Below are positions 27,350 through 36,110 of a stretch of 49,851 nt of DNA, in pieces. The DNA is from Asaia bogorensis (GTDB taxonomy: Bacteria; Pseudomonadota; Alphaproteobacteria; Acetobacterales; Acetobacteraceae), in assembly GCA_945868845.1 (NCBI GenBank), contig CAMBMS010000020.1:1-49851 (forward strand). Reading direction: 5' to 3'. How positions within the stretch are numbered: position 1 is the first letter of the stretch; every line of letters starts with the position of its first letter. The position numbers and the translations under genes were made by a program. The notes under the pieces are model-generated. The model was not told the origin of the DNA. It made no database searches and was given only the letters and a program-made list of their open reading frames with translations.

Positions 27350-27378
27350 TTTATACTGGGATTTTTCACCCTGACCAA
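27350..27378 (-). promoter_or_regulatory. Possible katG promoter
   Basis: On the minus strand TTGGTC (27378-27373) and TATAAA (27355-27350) are separated by 17 bases, about 40 bases ahead of the katG ATG. The -10 is good and the -35 only moderate. The nearby direct repeat CGGGTTTTAT occurs twice between 27333 and 27354 on the plus strand. Confidence 0.3.
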
Positions 27379-27537
27379 GCAAAACTACCCGGCGGCCGGT
27401 CTCCGGAAAATCGATTTTATGCCCTCAGTCCCCCGGACGGCCCCTAGGGGTAAGGAGCCCAGCGTACAAAGGAATATGGCATGCGTCGGCAAGGCTGGCC
27501 AATAAACAGTTTTCTTCAGCACAATCGAATCAATGGA

Positions 27538-28452
27538 TCAGCCCGGCGCGGGATGAGTGGCCGACCAATGGCGCGCGATATCCAACCGCCGCGTAACCCA
27601 GACCCGTTGATAGCGCGCCACATGGTCCAGGAACCGCTCCAGCCCCGCCGCCCGTGCCGGATGGCCGAGGATACGGTTATGCATCCCCACCGACATCATG
27701 CACGGCTGGTGCGCGCCTTCGCGATACAGAAAATCGAACGCATCACGCAAATACTCGAAAAACGCCTGCCCAGTGCCGATGCTCGCATTCTGGAATTTCG
27801 TATCATTGTTGGTCAGCGTGTAGGGAACCACCAGATGCGCCTTGCCGCCCACGGAAACCCAGTACGGCAGCTCGTCGTCATAGGCGTCGGAATCATACAG
27901 AAACCCGCCTTCCTCCACGATCAGCCGTCGCGTATTCACCGAAGGCGCGGATCGGCAATACCAGCCCAAGGGCCGCTCCCCCATCGTCGCCCGCAGGCTC
28001 GCCACCGCCTTACGGATATGTTCGCGCTCAGTGGCGTCGTCCATGGCGTAGTGTTTTACCCACCGCCAGCCGTGGCAGCACACGTCATACCCGGCATCAC
28101 GGATCGCCGCCGCCGCGCGCGGATTGCGCTCCAGCGCCAGCGCGCAGCCGAACACCGTCATTGGCAGCTTACGTTCAGAGAATAACCGCATCAGTCGCCA
28201 GAACCCCACCCGGCTACCAAAGCCGAACATCCCCTCGGCGGCCAGATCCCGCCCCACCATATCCGGATCAGGCAACGGCATTTCCGTCAGCCCACGCTCA
28301 GACCGCCCATCGCCATCGCCAAAGGACGGTTCTGATCCTTCTTCGTAATTCATCACGAAATTCAACGCGACCCGTGCCCCACCCGGCCATTGCGGATCGG
28401 GCGGCGTATCGGCGTACCCGATCAGATCACGCTCGGTGTGCGGGCGGAGCAT
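27538..28452 (-). CDS. PuuE-like polysaccharide deacetylase/allantoinase
   Basis: The 304-residue protein belongs to the NodB-fold deacetylases of the PuuE (metal-independent allantoinase) type. It begins LIGYADTPPDPQWPGGARVALNFVMNYEEGSE, the characteristic PuuE opening, followed by RVGFWRLMRLF, GYDVCCHGWRW (in PuuE usually SHGWRW) and GWYCRSAPSVNTRRL. Substrates could be allantoin or another cyclic imide. ATG at 28452 is preferred over TTG at 28464, with GAAGG five bases upstream. It follows the DUF1330 gene with one base between stop and start. The next gene on the other strand is a dihydroorotase-family amidohydrolase, so a joint ring-opening pathway is plausible. Confidence 0.82.
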   Translation of the reverse strand: MLRPHTERDLIGYADTPPDPQWPGGARVALNFVMNYEEGSEPSFGDGDGRSERGLTEMPLPDPDMVGRDLAAEGMFGFGSRVGFWRLMRLFSERKLPMTVFGCALALERNPRAAAAIRDAGYDVCCHGWRWVKHYAMDDATEREHIRKAVASLRATMGERPLGWYCRSAPSVNTRRLIVEEGGFLYDSDAYDDELPYWVSVGGKAHLVVPYTLTNNDTKFQNASIGTGQAFFEYLRDAFDFLYREGAHQPCMMSVGMHNRILGHPARAAGLERFLDHVARYQRVWVTRRLDIARHWSATHPAPG

Positions 28453-28453
28453 G

Positions 28454-28753
28454 TCAGCCTTCAAACCCCGCGACGCATTTCACCCGCCCGGTCGAATTGT
28501 TCAGCCGATGCGGCAGGATCGCCTGATATTCCGGCGAATTATAGAATTTCATCGCCTGCTCGGGGCTGTCAAATTCCAGTACGATATTGCGCCCCACAGG
28601 CTCACCGCCGCCGTCCAATAATTTCGCTTCTCCGCCCCGCACCAGATAGCGCCCGCCATATTTAGCAACGATCGCCGGCACCTGGCTGCTATAGCGCTGA
28701 TAGCCAGCCTGATCGGTCACTTCCAATTCGCCGACGATATAGCCATTGGGCAT
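28454..28753 (-). CDS. DUF1330 protein
   Basis: A 99-residue DUF1330 protein (ferredoxin-like alpha+beta barrel dimer fold). It shows GYIVGELEVTDQAGYQRYSSQVPAIVAKYGGRYLVRGG and IVLEFDSPEQAMKFYNSPEYQ, the family's two main motifs. The function of the family is unknown. ATG at 28753 has GGAG in the right place; a longer frame upstream belongs to a broken paralogue. Stop is one base before the PuuE-like gene, so both are likely co-transcribed. Confidence 0.88.
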   Translation of the reverse strand: MPNGYIVGELEVTDQAGYQRYSSQVPAIVAKYGGRYLVRGGEAKLLDGGGEPVGRNIVLEFDSPEQAMKFYNSPEYQAILPHRLNNSTGRVKCVAGFEG

Positions 28754-28783
28754 GATGGTCTCCTTGGGATGGAATGGGATGGC

Positions 28784-29092
28784 CAGCCGTGCAGTTGCGC
28801 CGTCAAACCCAGCGAGGCGCAGCGCTCGGCCTTTGGCGGTGCGCAGGCGGATCGGCACGACAGCCTGATATTCGGGTGAATTGTAACATTACTCCTCACA
28901 CTCGGGGCCGTCGAATTCTAGCGCTCCCACCCTGCTCGGCTCACCACTCCCGTCGACCCCTTGCTGGTCGCTCCCGCACACCAGATAACGTCCACCATAG
29001 GCTGCCACAATGGCCGTCACCTGCACACGATACTTTTCGAATTCCGCCGCATCGGTGATGTCGATCTCGGCCAGCATGTAGCCCTTCGGCAT
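28784..29092 (-). pseudogene. Broken DUF1330 paralogue with in-frame stop
   Basis: This copy reads MPKGYMLAEIDITDAAEF, then YGGRYLVCG and ALEFDGPECEE, a TAA at 28889-28891, and then CYNSPEYQAVVPIRLRTAKG in the same frame. Against the intact neighbour the alignment is gapless, so the stop replaces the residue equivalent to Lys in QAMKFYNSPEYQ. Its own C-terminal stop is also gone: after AGFDGA the frame runs on into the ribosome site and start of the downstream DUF1330 gene. It is best explained as a tandem duplicate that lost function by a nonsense mutation. A truncated 67-residue product could still be made. Confidence 0.8.
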
Positions 29093-29175
29093 GGTCGCGC
29101 GCTTCTTGCTGATCGGTTCCCGATTGTTTGACCGCTCAAGCCATCGTATCAGGCCCTTTCAGACCGGAGGCCCCC

Positions 29176-30492
29176 ATGGCAGAAAAATTCGATCTCCTCA
29201 TCCGCAACGGCACATGCGTCCTGCCTTGGGGCCAGGAGCAAACCGATATCAGCGTTCGTAATGGCAGAATCGTCGCCCTCGGAGTTAGCGGCGATGCTGC
29301 ACAGGTGATCGATGCGAAAAACCTGCACGTCCTTCCCGGCCTGATCGACCCGCATGTCCATCTGCGCGATCCCGGTGATGCAGCAGTGGAAAGCATCCCC
29401 ACCGGCACCCAGGGCGCCCTGCTCGGCGGCCTAGCCTGTGTATTCGACATGCCCAACACCACCCCGAGCCTGGTGGATGAGAAAATGCTGGCCTGGAAAC
29501 AGGATTATGTGGAAAAAGCCGCCTGGTGCGACATGGGCCTCTATGTCGGCGCCACCCGCTCCAACATCTCCAACCTTGCCGGCCTAGAATGCGGCTGCGG
29601 CGTCTGCGCCATCAAGGTCTTTGCCGGCTCCTCCACCGGCGATCTCATGATCGAAGACGATGAGAGCCTGGAGAAGGTGATGCGCGCCGGCACCCGCCGC
29701 ATCTCTTACCATTCCGAGGACGAATACCGGTTGCAAGCCCGCAAGGGCATGTTCAAGGAAGGCGACCCCTATGCCAGCCACATGCTTTGGCGCGATGAGG
29801 AATGCGCCTTCCTCGGCACTCGCCGCCTGATGGCTCTGGCCCGAAAAACCGGCCGCCCGGCGCATATCCTGCATGTCTCCACGGCGCAGGAATACGAATA
29901 CCTCAAAGATTTCCGCGATATCTGCACCGCCGAAATCCTAGTCAATCACCTCACGCAATTCGGCCCCGATGTCTATGAACGCCTCGGCGGCTTCGCGGTG
30001 ATGAACCCGCCCATTCGCGACAAACACCATATGGAAGCCGCCTGGAAAGCCGTCAATGACGGGCTGATCGACACCATCGGCTCCGACCACGCCCCACATG
30101 CCCGCGAAAAGAAGCTTCTGCCATGGCCCAACTGCGCGTCCGGCCTCACCGGCGTACAAACCCTCGTTCCGGTCATGCTGAACCACGTCAATGCCGGTCG
30201 CCTCTCCCTCTCGCGCATGGCGGATTTGATGTGCACCGGCCCCGCCCGCGTCTACGGCGCACTAGGGAAGGGTCGCCTCGCTGCCGGCTACGATGCCGAT
30301 TTCACCCTCGTCGACATGAAGCGGAAACGCCGCATCGAGGAAAATTGGATCGTCTCCCCCAGCGGCTGGACCCCCTTCGCCAACATGGACATCACCGGCT
30401 GGCCGGTGGGCGTCATCCTTCGCGGCAACCGCGTCATGGCCGACGACGAAGTCCTCGGCGGCCCGCAAGGCAAGCTCATCCGCTTTCGTTAA
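29176..30492 (+). CDS. Dihydroorotase-family cyclic amidohydrolase
   Basis: The 438-residue enzyme belongs to the dihydroorotase/allantoinase/hydantoinase superfamily. Metal ligands are HVH in LPGLIDPHVHLRDPG, possible carboxylated Lys in AIKVFAGSSTGD, His in ISYHSEDE, His in HILHVSTAQE and Asp in TIGSDHAPHA. It matches the group usually labelled type I dihydroorotase. GGAGG directly upstream fixes the ATG. No aspartate carbamoyltransferase gene is adjacent; instead it diverges from PuuE-like and DUF1330 genes, so an allantoin- or hydantoin-like substrate is as likely as dihydroorotate. Its 3' end overlaps the 3' end of pssA by 17 bases. Confidence 0.88.
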   Translation: MAEKFDLLIRNGTCVLPWGQEQTDISVRNGRIVALGVSGDAAQVIDAKNLHVLPGLIDPHVHLRDPGDAAVESIPTGTQGALLGGLACVFDMPNTTPSLVDEKMLAWKQDYVEKAAWCDMGLYVGATRSNISNLAGLECGCGVCAIKVFAGSSTGDLMIEDDESLEKVMRAGTRRISYHSEDEYRLQARKGMFKEGDPYASHMLWRDEECAFLGTRRLMALARKTGRPAHILHVSTAQEYEYLKDFRDICTAEILVNHLTQFGPDVYERLGGFAVMNPPIRDKHHMEAAWKAVNDGLIDTIGSDHAPHAREKKLLPWPNCASGLTGVQTLVPVMLNHVNAGRLSLSRMADLMCTGPARVYGALGKGRLAAGYDADFTLVDMKRKRRIEENWIVSPSGWTPFANMDITGWPVGVILRGNRVMADDEVLGGPQGKLIRFR

Positions 30493-31375
30493 CGCCCTTC
30501 CGCTCCGGCACCACGGCCGAGAAAATCTCCGGCCGCACCGCCTCCGCCTCGCGCTTCAGCCGCGCATAGCTGCGCGCGCTAAACGGCAGCATCCCCAGAT
30601 AAACCAGCCCCGCCGCCGCCAACGCCGCCCAGGGATCAGCCAGCAAAAAGGCTAGGTACAACCCCGCTCCAATCAGCAGCGGCAAGATAAACGGCGTCGG
30701 GACTTTAAAATTCTTAAAACTCCACACCGGCAGGATGGATACACTCAGCAGCGCAGTTCCCAGCAGCACCGCCGCGACCAGCGCCGGATGGCGAGCAAAT
30801 ACGAGCAACCCGTCCCAGCCGAGGGTGCTCGCCTCCAGCCCCACGAACAGCGGAAACAGCGCCAGCCCCGCGCCGGCCGGCGCCGGCACGCCGGTAAAGA
30901 AATTATACGCATAGGCCGGCCGCGGCCCGCCCTCGATCGCCGCATTGAACCGCGCCAGCCGCAACGCCATGCACACGGCGAAGATCACGCACGGCGCGAA
31001 GCCAAACCCACCGAAAGCCTGCAAGGACCATAAATAAAGCACAAACCCCGGCGCCACTCCAAAGCACAGAAAATCGCTCAAACTGTCGAATTCCGCGCCG
31101 AACCGCGACGTCGTCTTCAGCAGCCGCGCCAACCGCCCATCCAACCCGTCGATAATCGCCGCCACCAGGATCGCCACCGCCGCCGACCCGAACCGCCCCT
31201 CCAACGCAAACCGCATGGAAGTCAGCCCCGCGCACAGCCCGGTCATCGTCAGCAGATTAGGCAGGATGCGATTAAAAGACTGCCCCTGAAGCCGTGGCCG
31301 TGCGCGCAACCGGCGCGGCAGGCGCCGGATCGGAAATCCCCGTAGCGGCGCGTTCGGGTCGTCAGGATTATTCAT
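30476..31375 (-). CDS. pssA: CDP-diacylglycerol-serine O-phosphatidyltransferase
   Basis: PssA (299 residues) makes phosphatidylserine from CDP-diacylglycerol and serine in the inner membrane. The CDP-alcohol phosphotransferase motif begins DGLDGRLAR and ends GAEFDSLSD, with the expected spacing. About eight hydrophobic segments follow NRILPNLLTMTGLCAG. The ATG at 31375 overlaps the TGA of psd (ATGA). A longer frame upstream is the shadow of psd. Its partner psd decarboxylates the product to phosphatidylethanolamine. Confidence 0.95.
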   Translation of the reverse strand: MNNPDDPNAPLRGFPIRRLPRRLRARPRLQGQSFNRILPNLLTMTGLCAGLTSMRFALEGRFGSAAVAILVAAIIDGLDGRLARLLKTTSRFGAEFDSLSDFLCFGVAPGFVLYLWSLQAFGGFGFAPCVIFAVCMALRLARFNAAIEGGPRPAYAYNFFTGVPAPAGAGLALFPLFVGLEASTLGWDGLLVFARHPALVAAVLLGTALLSVSILPVWSFKNFKVPTPFILPLLIGAGLYLAFLLADPWAALAAAGLVYLGMLPFSARSYARLKREAEAVRPEIFSAVVPERKGVNESG

Positions 31376-32085
31376 GGGCCGCTTCCGTTCCCATAACCCA
31401 ACTCCGCGATCACACTCTCGCCACCGATCATGGTCTGCCCCACCGCGACCAGAGGCAGCACGCCCGCGGGCAAATAGACATCGGTGCGGCTCCCAAAGCG
31501 AATAATCCCGAACCGCGCCCCCGCGCGCACAGCCTGGCCCTCGCGGGCATCGCACAGGATCCGCCGCGCGATCAGCCCGGCGATCTGCACTACCGCCATC
31601 TCCCGCCCATCCGGCAAGCGCAGCGCCAGCGCATTGCGCTCATTCTCCTCGCTCGCCTTGTCGAGGCTGGCGTTCACGAACGCCCCGTGCCGATAGACGA
31701 TACGCGTCACCGTCGCAGCCACCGGCATCCGATTCACATGCACATCCATCACGGACAGGAAAATGGCGATACGCCAGCGCGCCTCTTCCCCCAACCCCAG
31801 TTCCGCCGGCGGCACCGCCTGCCCGACCAAAACGATCTTTCCATCCGCCGGCGCCAGCACCAGCCCCGGCCGCCCGGGCACCACCCGCTCCGGATCGCGA
31901 AAGAAATAGAAGCAGAACAGCGTGAAGAAAAATCCAAGCCAGGCCAGCCAGCCCGCCAACCACCCGCCCGGCCAAATTGCCAGCAGCATCCCAACCGCCA
32001 CCGCCACCATGCCGCCACCAATAAAATTCCGTCCTGCCGGATGCGGCGGCGCCAGCACCAGCCGCAACGATTGGATCAACGCCAT
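31372..32085 (-). CDS. psd: Phosphatidylserine decarboxylase, short form
   Basis: Psd (237 residues) is of the short archaeal/alphaproteobacterial type. It has two N-terminal membrane segments, then VLAPADGKIV, MDVHVNRMP and near the C-terminus RFGSRTDVYLP, in which self-cleavage at Gly-Ser gives the pyruvoyl group. The ATG at 32085 gives MALIQSLRLVL; a TTG at 32094 is also in frame. It is coupled to pssA, so PE synthesis is encoded in one operon. Confidence 0.94.
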   Translation of the reverse strand: MALIQSLRLVLAPPHPAGRNFIGGGMVAVAVGMLLAIWPGGWLAGWLAWLGFFFTLFCFYFFRDPERVVPGRPGLVLAPADGKIVLVGQAVPPAELGLGEEARWRIAIFLSVMDVHVNRMPVAATVTRIVYRHGAFVNASLDKASEENERNALALRLPDGREMAVVQIAGLIARRILCDAREGQAVRAGARFGIIRFGSRTDVYLPAGVLPLVAVGQTMIGGESVIAELGYGNGSGP

Positions 32086-32094
32086 GCGCAACAA

Positions 32095-32563
32095 CCACGC
32101 AGCAAAGCCATTAGAAGTGAAACCATCGCGCGCGCCTTTAAGTGTCTCGAAAGATGGATTCCCTGTTTATGGAAGTTTCATATGTATCCGGCAAGCTGTA
32201 CCGCAAGGAGGAGGTCCAGCGCTGGACTCCAACGAACCCACTACCCGCAAGACCGCTTCCGGGGGAAAATCCCGATAGAAATACCTTTCAAGCTGCCGTC
32301 GCGCGCCCAGCCGCGCCGTCACCAATATATCAGCTCCGGGCCGAGCCGCGAACGCCCTCTCTGTCAACGATCGCCCGTCGCCAGCTTAGCCACACTGCGC
32401 GCCATGCGGGACCATTTGCCCGCTGACTGGCGCGTCCGCCTGCTATCGGATCAACAGGTCCGCCCGGCAGCCGAGATCCTACTGCCCTGGCCCAGAACTT
32501 GGTCCGAACCGCGTCCCTGTGCTACTGGGCCGCTCCCCCCGCCCAGGACGGATCCAGCCACTC
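32095..32563. other. Gene-free region with possible relic upstream of aroQ
   Basis: No intact gene is visible in these 469 bases. On the plus strand near 32400-32480 one frame reads LPADWRVRLLSDQQVRP, which recalls the cobalamin-binding N-terminus of radical SAM proteins (LPxDWEVRLVDRNVRP), but it runs on without further motifs. On the minus strand 32167-32367 is open (66 residues) without a recognisable family. Both readings are weak. Promoters for psd and aroQ should lie here. Confidence 0.3.
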
Positions 32564-33043
32564 ATGCCCACCCCTCCCATGACCCCCTTGGTCGTCGTCT
32601 TAAACGGCCCCAACCTCAATATGCTGGGCATGCGCCAGCCGCATCTCTATGGCCACGCCACGCTTGACGATGTGGAGCAGCTCTGCGCCAACACCGCCGC
32701 CCGTCTCGGCCTCGCCATCGATTTCCGCCAGACCAATGGCGAGGGAGAGCTGATATCCTGGGTACAGGAATGCCGCGGCCGCGCCGCTGGCCTGGTGATC
32801 AATCCCGCCGGCTACACCACAACCTCCATCGGCCTCATGGACGCGATCCTGTCCGCTGAAGTGCCGACGATCGAGGTGCATGTAACCAACATCCATCGCC
32901 GGGAGGAGTTCCGCCAACACTCCTTCGTCTCCAAGGCCGCCGTCGGCGTCATTGCCGGCCTCGGCATCCGCGGCTATGCGATGGCGCTGGACGCCATGGC
33001 CGACATCGTCTTCGACGCCGACCCGATGGGAGCACCGGCATGA
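32564..33043 (+). CDS. aroQ: Type II 3-dehydroquinate dehydratase
   Basis: AroQ (159 residues) catalyses the third step of the shikimate pathway. Motifs: VVVLNGPNLNMLGMRQP, RQTNGEGELISWVQ, INPAGYTTTSIGLMDAI with the catalytic-site Asn, EVHVTNIHRREEFRQHS and GLGIRGYAMALDAM. The catalytic Tyr of the lid is in QPHLYG. ATG at 32579 is an alternative start. Its TGA overlaps the accB start (ATGA), the common aroQ-accB-accC arrangement. Confidence 0.96.
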   Translation: MPTPPMTPLVVVLNGPNLNMLGMRQPHLYGHATLDDVEQLCANTAARLGLAIDFRQTNGEGELISWVQECRGRAAGLVINPAGYTTTSIGLMDAILSAEVPTIEVHVTNIHRREEFRQHSFVSKAAVGVIAGLGIRGYAMALDAMADIVFDADPMGAPA

Positions 33044-33510
33044 GCAAAGTGCCATTCGACGCGGACGCTATTCGCCAGCTCGCCAATATCCTGACCGAAA
33101 CCGGCCTGACCGAGATAGAGATCGCCGAAAAAGACGGCCGCATCCGCGTCGCGCGCGCCCACCCGCCCGCCGCCATTTATGCCGCGCCATCCGCCCCGGC
33201 CCCGCAGGCACCTGCCCCGACCCCGGCCGCCCCAATCGCTGCAGCACCCACAGCCGCCGATCCCACCCACCATCCCGGCGCCGTGCTCAGCCCGATGGTC
33301 GGCGTCGCCTATCTCGCCCCCGAGCCCGGCGCGCACCCCTATGTCGCCGTCGGCCAGAAAGTCAGCGAAGGCCAGACCCTCCTGATCATCGAAGCGATGA
33401 AGACCTTCAACCAGATCAAGGCGGCGAAATCCGGCACGGTGACGCAAATCCTTATCACCCCCGGCACCCCGGTCGAATACGGCGAACCCCTCATGATTCT
33501 GGAACCGTGA
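33040..33510 (+). CDS. accB: Biotin carboxyl carrier protein of acetyl-CoA carboxylase
   Basis: AccB (156 residues) carries biotin for acetyl-CoA carboxylase. After an N-terminal helix ([29 protein letters not shown]) comes a Pro/Ala-rich linker (about 45-85) and the biotinyl domain with [11 protein letters not shown] and EAMKTFNQI. The target lysine is in EAMKTFN; the usual motif is AMKMMN or AMKTMN. It lies between aroQ and accC. Confidence 0.96.
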   Translation: MSKVPFDADAIRQLANILTETGLTEIEIAEKDGRIRVARAHPPAAIYAAPSAPAPQAPAPTPAAPIAAAPTAADPTHHPGAVLSPMVGVAYLAPEPGAHPYVAVGQKVSEGQTLLIIEAMKTFNQIKAAKSGTVTQILITPGTPVEYGEPLMILEP

Positions 33511-33526
33511 CGGTGCACGGATAAAA

Positions 33527-34870
33527 ATGTTCCAGAAAATCCTAATCGCCAATCGCGGCGAAATCGCACTTCGCATTCAGCGTGCCTGCCGCGAACTCGG
33601 CATCCCCACCGTCGCCGTGCATTCCACTGCAGATGCCGAGGCGATGCATGTCCGCCTCGCCGACGAAAGCGTCTGCATCGGCCCGGCGGCGGCGAAAGAC
33701 TCCTATCTCAACATCCCCGCCATCCTCTCCGCCGCCGCCATCACCGGCGCGGATGCCATCCATCCCGGCTACGGCTTCCTATCCGAAAACGCCCGCTTCG
33801 CCGAAATGGTGGAAGCCCACGGCCTCACCTTCATCGGCCCATCCCCCGCGCATATCCGCATTATGGGCGACAAGATCGAAGCCAAGGCCGCCATGCGCAG
33901 CCTCGGCGTCCCCCTCGTCCCCGGCTCCGTCGGCGCCATTGAGGATTTTCGCGAAGCCAAAACCCTCGCCAGCCAAATCGGCTATCCCGTCCTCATCAAG
34001 GCCACCGCCGGCGGCGGCGGGCGCGGCATGAAAGTCGCGCAACAAGAATCCGAACTGGAAGACGCCATCCGTCTCGCCCGCACCGAGGCCCGCGCCGCCT
34101 TCGGTAACGACGCCGTCTATATGGAAAAATACCTCGCCCGCCCTCGCCATATCGAATTGCAGGTTATGGCCGATGCGCACGGCAGCGTGGTGCATTTCGG
34201 CGAACGCGATTGCTCCCTGCAACGCCGCCACCAGAAACTTCTGGAAGAAGCCGGCTCCCCCGCTTTAACCGCCGCGCAACGCGACACACTCGGCACCACC
34301 GTTACCGCCGCGCTCTCCAAACTCGGTTACCGCAACGCCGGCACGCTCGAATTTCTTTACCAAGATGGAAACTTCGCCTTCATTGAGATGAACACCCGCC
34401 TGCAGGTCGAACACCCCGTGACGGAAATGGTCTGCGGCGTCGACTTGGTGCGCGAGCAAATCCGCATCGCCGCCGGCCAACCACTGGGCTACACGCAAGC
34501 CGACGTCACATTCAACGGCCACGCCATCGAATGCCGGATCAACGCCGAAGATCCCGATACCTTCATGCCCACCCCTGGCAGGGTCACCGCCTTCCATGCC
34601 CCCGGCGGCCTCGGCGTGCGCGTCGATTCCGCCCTCTATGCCGGCTACATAGTGCCGCCCTTCTATGACAGCATGGTGGCTAAACTCATCGTCCTCGCCC
34701 CGACCCGCCCCGAAGCCATCGCTCGCATGCGCCGCGCCATCGGCGAATTCGCCGTCATGGGCATCCAGACCACCTTGCCTTTACATCTGCGCATCCTTGA
34801 CAGCCCAGCCTTCCAATCTGGCAACTATACAATCCACTGGCTTGAACAATTCATGAGCCCCCCACCATGA
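33527..34870 (+). CDS. accC: Biotin carboxylase subunit of acetyl-CoA carboxylase
   Basis: AccC (447 residues) carboxylates biotin on AccB using ATP and bicarbonate. It has the start [20 protein letters not shown], the ATP-grasp glycine loop [29 protein letters not shown], and the catalytic tract [12 protein letters not shown]. The downstream AccC C-domain is complete. It lies 16 bases after accB and ends the aroQ-accB-accC operon; repeat copy C follows. Confidence 0.97.
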   Translation: MFQKILIANRGEIALRIQRACRELGIPTVAVHSTADAEAMHVRLADESVCIGPAAAKDSYLNIPAILSAAAITGADAIHPGYGFLSENARFAEMVEAHGLTFIGPSPAHIRIMGDKIEAKAAMRSLGVPLVPGSVGAIEDFREAKTLASQIGYPVLIKATAGGGGRGMKVAQQESELEDAIRLARTEARAAFGNDAVYMEKYLARPRHIELQVMADAHGSVVHFGERDCSLQRRHQKLLEEAGSPALTAAQRDTLGTTVTAALSKLGYRNAGTLEFLYQDGNFAFIEMNTRLQVEHPVTEMVCGVDLVREQIRIAAGQPLGYTQADVTFNGHAIECRINAEDPDTFMPTPGRVTAFHAPGGLGVRVDSALYAGYIVPPFYDSMVAKLIVLAPTRPEAIARMRRAIGEFAVMGIQTTLPLHLRILDSPAFQSGNYTIHWLEQFMSPPP

Positions 34871-34884
34871 GCTTGACCTGGGGG

Positions 34885-35115
34885 AAGTAAGGTTTGGAGG
34901 CCTTGCCCGCCTTAAGCTTCGCAGAAGATCGGGCCCCATCAGGAAGCTGCGCTCTCTGGTTCGCCCATCCGTATGGTGTCGATCAAGAAGGGAGCTTAGA
35001 TGCCGTTGAAAGCAGTTCGTCAGCCCCCTCCTTCGTCATCCCAAAATGAATGGGTTCTAAAGGGCGTCGCCCCTTAGCGGGGCTCGAGGCAACGCCCCAA
35101 CCTTAACTTCCAGCC
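34885..35115 (+). repeat. Interspersed repeat, copy C
   Basis: This copy has CAGGAAGCTGCGCTCTCTGG, AGAAGGGAGCTTAGAT, then CAAAATGAATGGGTTCTAA and CCCCTTAGCGGGGCTCG at 35041-35084, followed by CAACGCCCCAACCTTAACTTCC. Block order matches copy A and orientation is the same. The GGGCGT...ACGCCC arms can fold around the CCCC-TTAG-CGGGG core. It lies between the convergent 3' ends of accC and the AMP-ligase-like gene. Confidence 0.72.
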
Positions 35116-35155
35116 GACCCTGCTTATTGCCACCTAGGTTCAAGCGGGGGATAGC

Positions 35156-35797
35156 CTACCGCCGGATCAGACTACCCAGCCCTGGGGTGGCGTTGGGTTT
35201 GGTAGTGACGGGGCTGAGCGGGTCCCCCCAGACCCGGTCGCCAGCGCGGGCGAGAAGCATGATGTCAGATTTCACCCACGTATAGATGCGCCCGGCGGCC
35301 TCGGCGGAGAGAGGCGCTCCGAGGGTGATGATGGTGCGTAATGTGCTCAGGTTTAGGCGGTGGCGGCGCTGGTAGGAGAAATTATCGAGCCACGGGGCGG
35401 GAACGGCGAGAATGGTCGCATAATGGTTGGCGGCCTGTTCCAAGATGGTGGTGGCGGGGCCAATGGTGCGAAAAAGCGTGGCGCCGACCTCGGAGGCGGC
35501 CTGCCAGGGCCAGGGCTGGGCATCGGCTACCAGCAGGATATCAGCGGGGCGGATATCGAGAAAAAGCAGAAGATCGGCGAGATGGGCGATTTCCAGGGTG
35601 GGTCGATCGGGTTGGCGGGTGAAGGCGCGAATGGCCTTCCGGGTGGGGCCAGGATTGGCGGCGGCCCATTCGAGCAGGGCGGGCCAGTCCGCGAGATCGA
35701 CACCCTCCGTGGCGCGCAGCGCATGCAGAAAGGCCACAGCATTGGTGGTGAGCCGGCGTTCCGCGGACGGGGTGAAGAGGATGCTGGGGCTGTCCAT
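35156..35797 (-). CDS. Short AMP-ligase-like protein, function unknown
   Basis: This 213-residue protein resembles the central part of adenylate-forming acyl-CoA ligases, with GATLFRTIGPATTILEQA, a NHYATILAVPAPWLDNF tract and LSTLRTIITLGAPLSAEAAGRIYTWVKSDIMLLARAG, the last equivalent to the region before the A4/A5 motifs. The AMP-binding P-loop (SGTTGxPK) and the C-terminal domain with the catalytic Lys are absent, so it is unlikely to be a standard ligase. ATG at 35797 is chosen as a longer frame to 35881 looks non-coding. It may be a lineage-specific small protein or a relic still under selection. Confidence 0.55.
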   Translation of the reverse strand: MDSPSILFTPSAERRLTTNAVAFLHALRATEGVDLADWPALLEWAAANPGPTRKAIRAFTRQPDRPTLEIAHLADLLLFLDIRPADILLVADAQPWPWQAASEVGATLFRTIGPATTILEQAANHYATILAVPAPWLDNFSYQRRHRLNLSTLRTIITLGAPLSAEAAGRIYTWVKSDIMLLARAGDRVWGDPLSPVTTKPNATPGLGSLIRR

Positions 35798-35934
35798 GCC
35801 ACGATGATGGCGTTGGATCGTGGACCTGGAAAGGATTTGTTGGGAGATTGCGGATGGGGGCCTTGATTGCGCGGGATGCACCGGTCTATATGCCGCGACC
35901 CTGGCGCCCCCCCCATGCGTGCCGGAAATGGTTC

Positions 35935-36010
35935 GGGGCTGTAGCTCAGTTGGGAGAGCGCCTGAATGGCATTCAGGAGGTCAGCGGTTCGATCCCGCTC
36001 AGCTCCACCA
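35935..36010 (+). tRNA. tRNA-Ala (anticodon GGC)
   Basis: The 76-base gene folds as a full cloverleaf: acceptor GGGGCTG with CAGCTCC, D arm GCTC/GAGC, anticodon stem CCTGA/TCAGG around loop ATGGCAT (anticodon GGC), T arm AGCGG/CCGCT with TTCGATC, and an encoded CCA. The acceptor has the G3:U70 wobble that identifies alanine tRNA. It reads GCC and GCU codons. It stands alone between two minus-strand genes. Confidence 0.97.
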
Positions 36011-36110
36011 CTCGAGCACTCGTGACCTCAGCCGGCACCGGCCCGCTCCCCCGCTCCCCCGCTCCATAGCCCCCTGGCCAATGATCGTGTCCCATGGGCG
36101 ACGGGGTGGA

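Noticed and set aside
30476-31555. N-terminal extension of PssA to 31555
   Set aside because: The extra 60 residues overlap psd in another frame, and ATG at 31375 overlaps the psd stop and matches the family start.
31294-32667. 457-codon plus-strand frame opposite pssA/psd and into aroQ
   Set aside because: Composition is rich in Arg, Pro and His as expected for the antisense of high-GC genes, and it runs across two real genes on the other strand.
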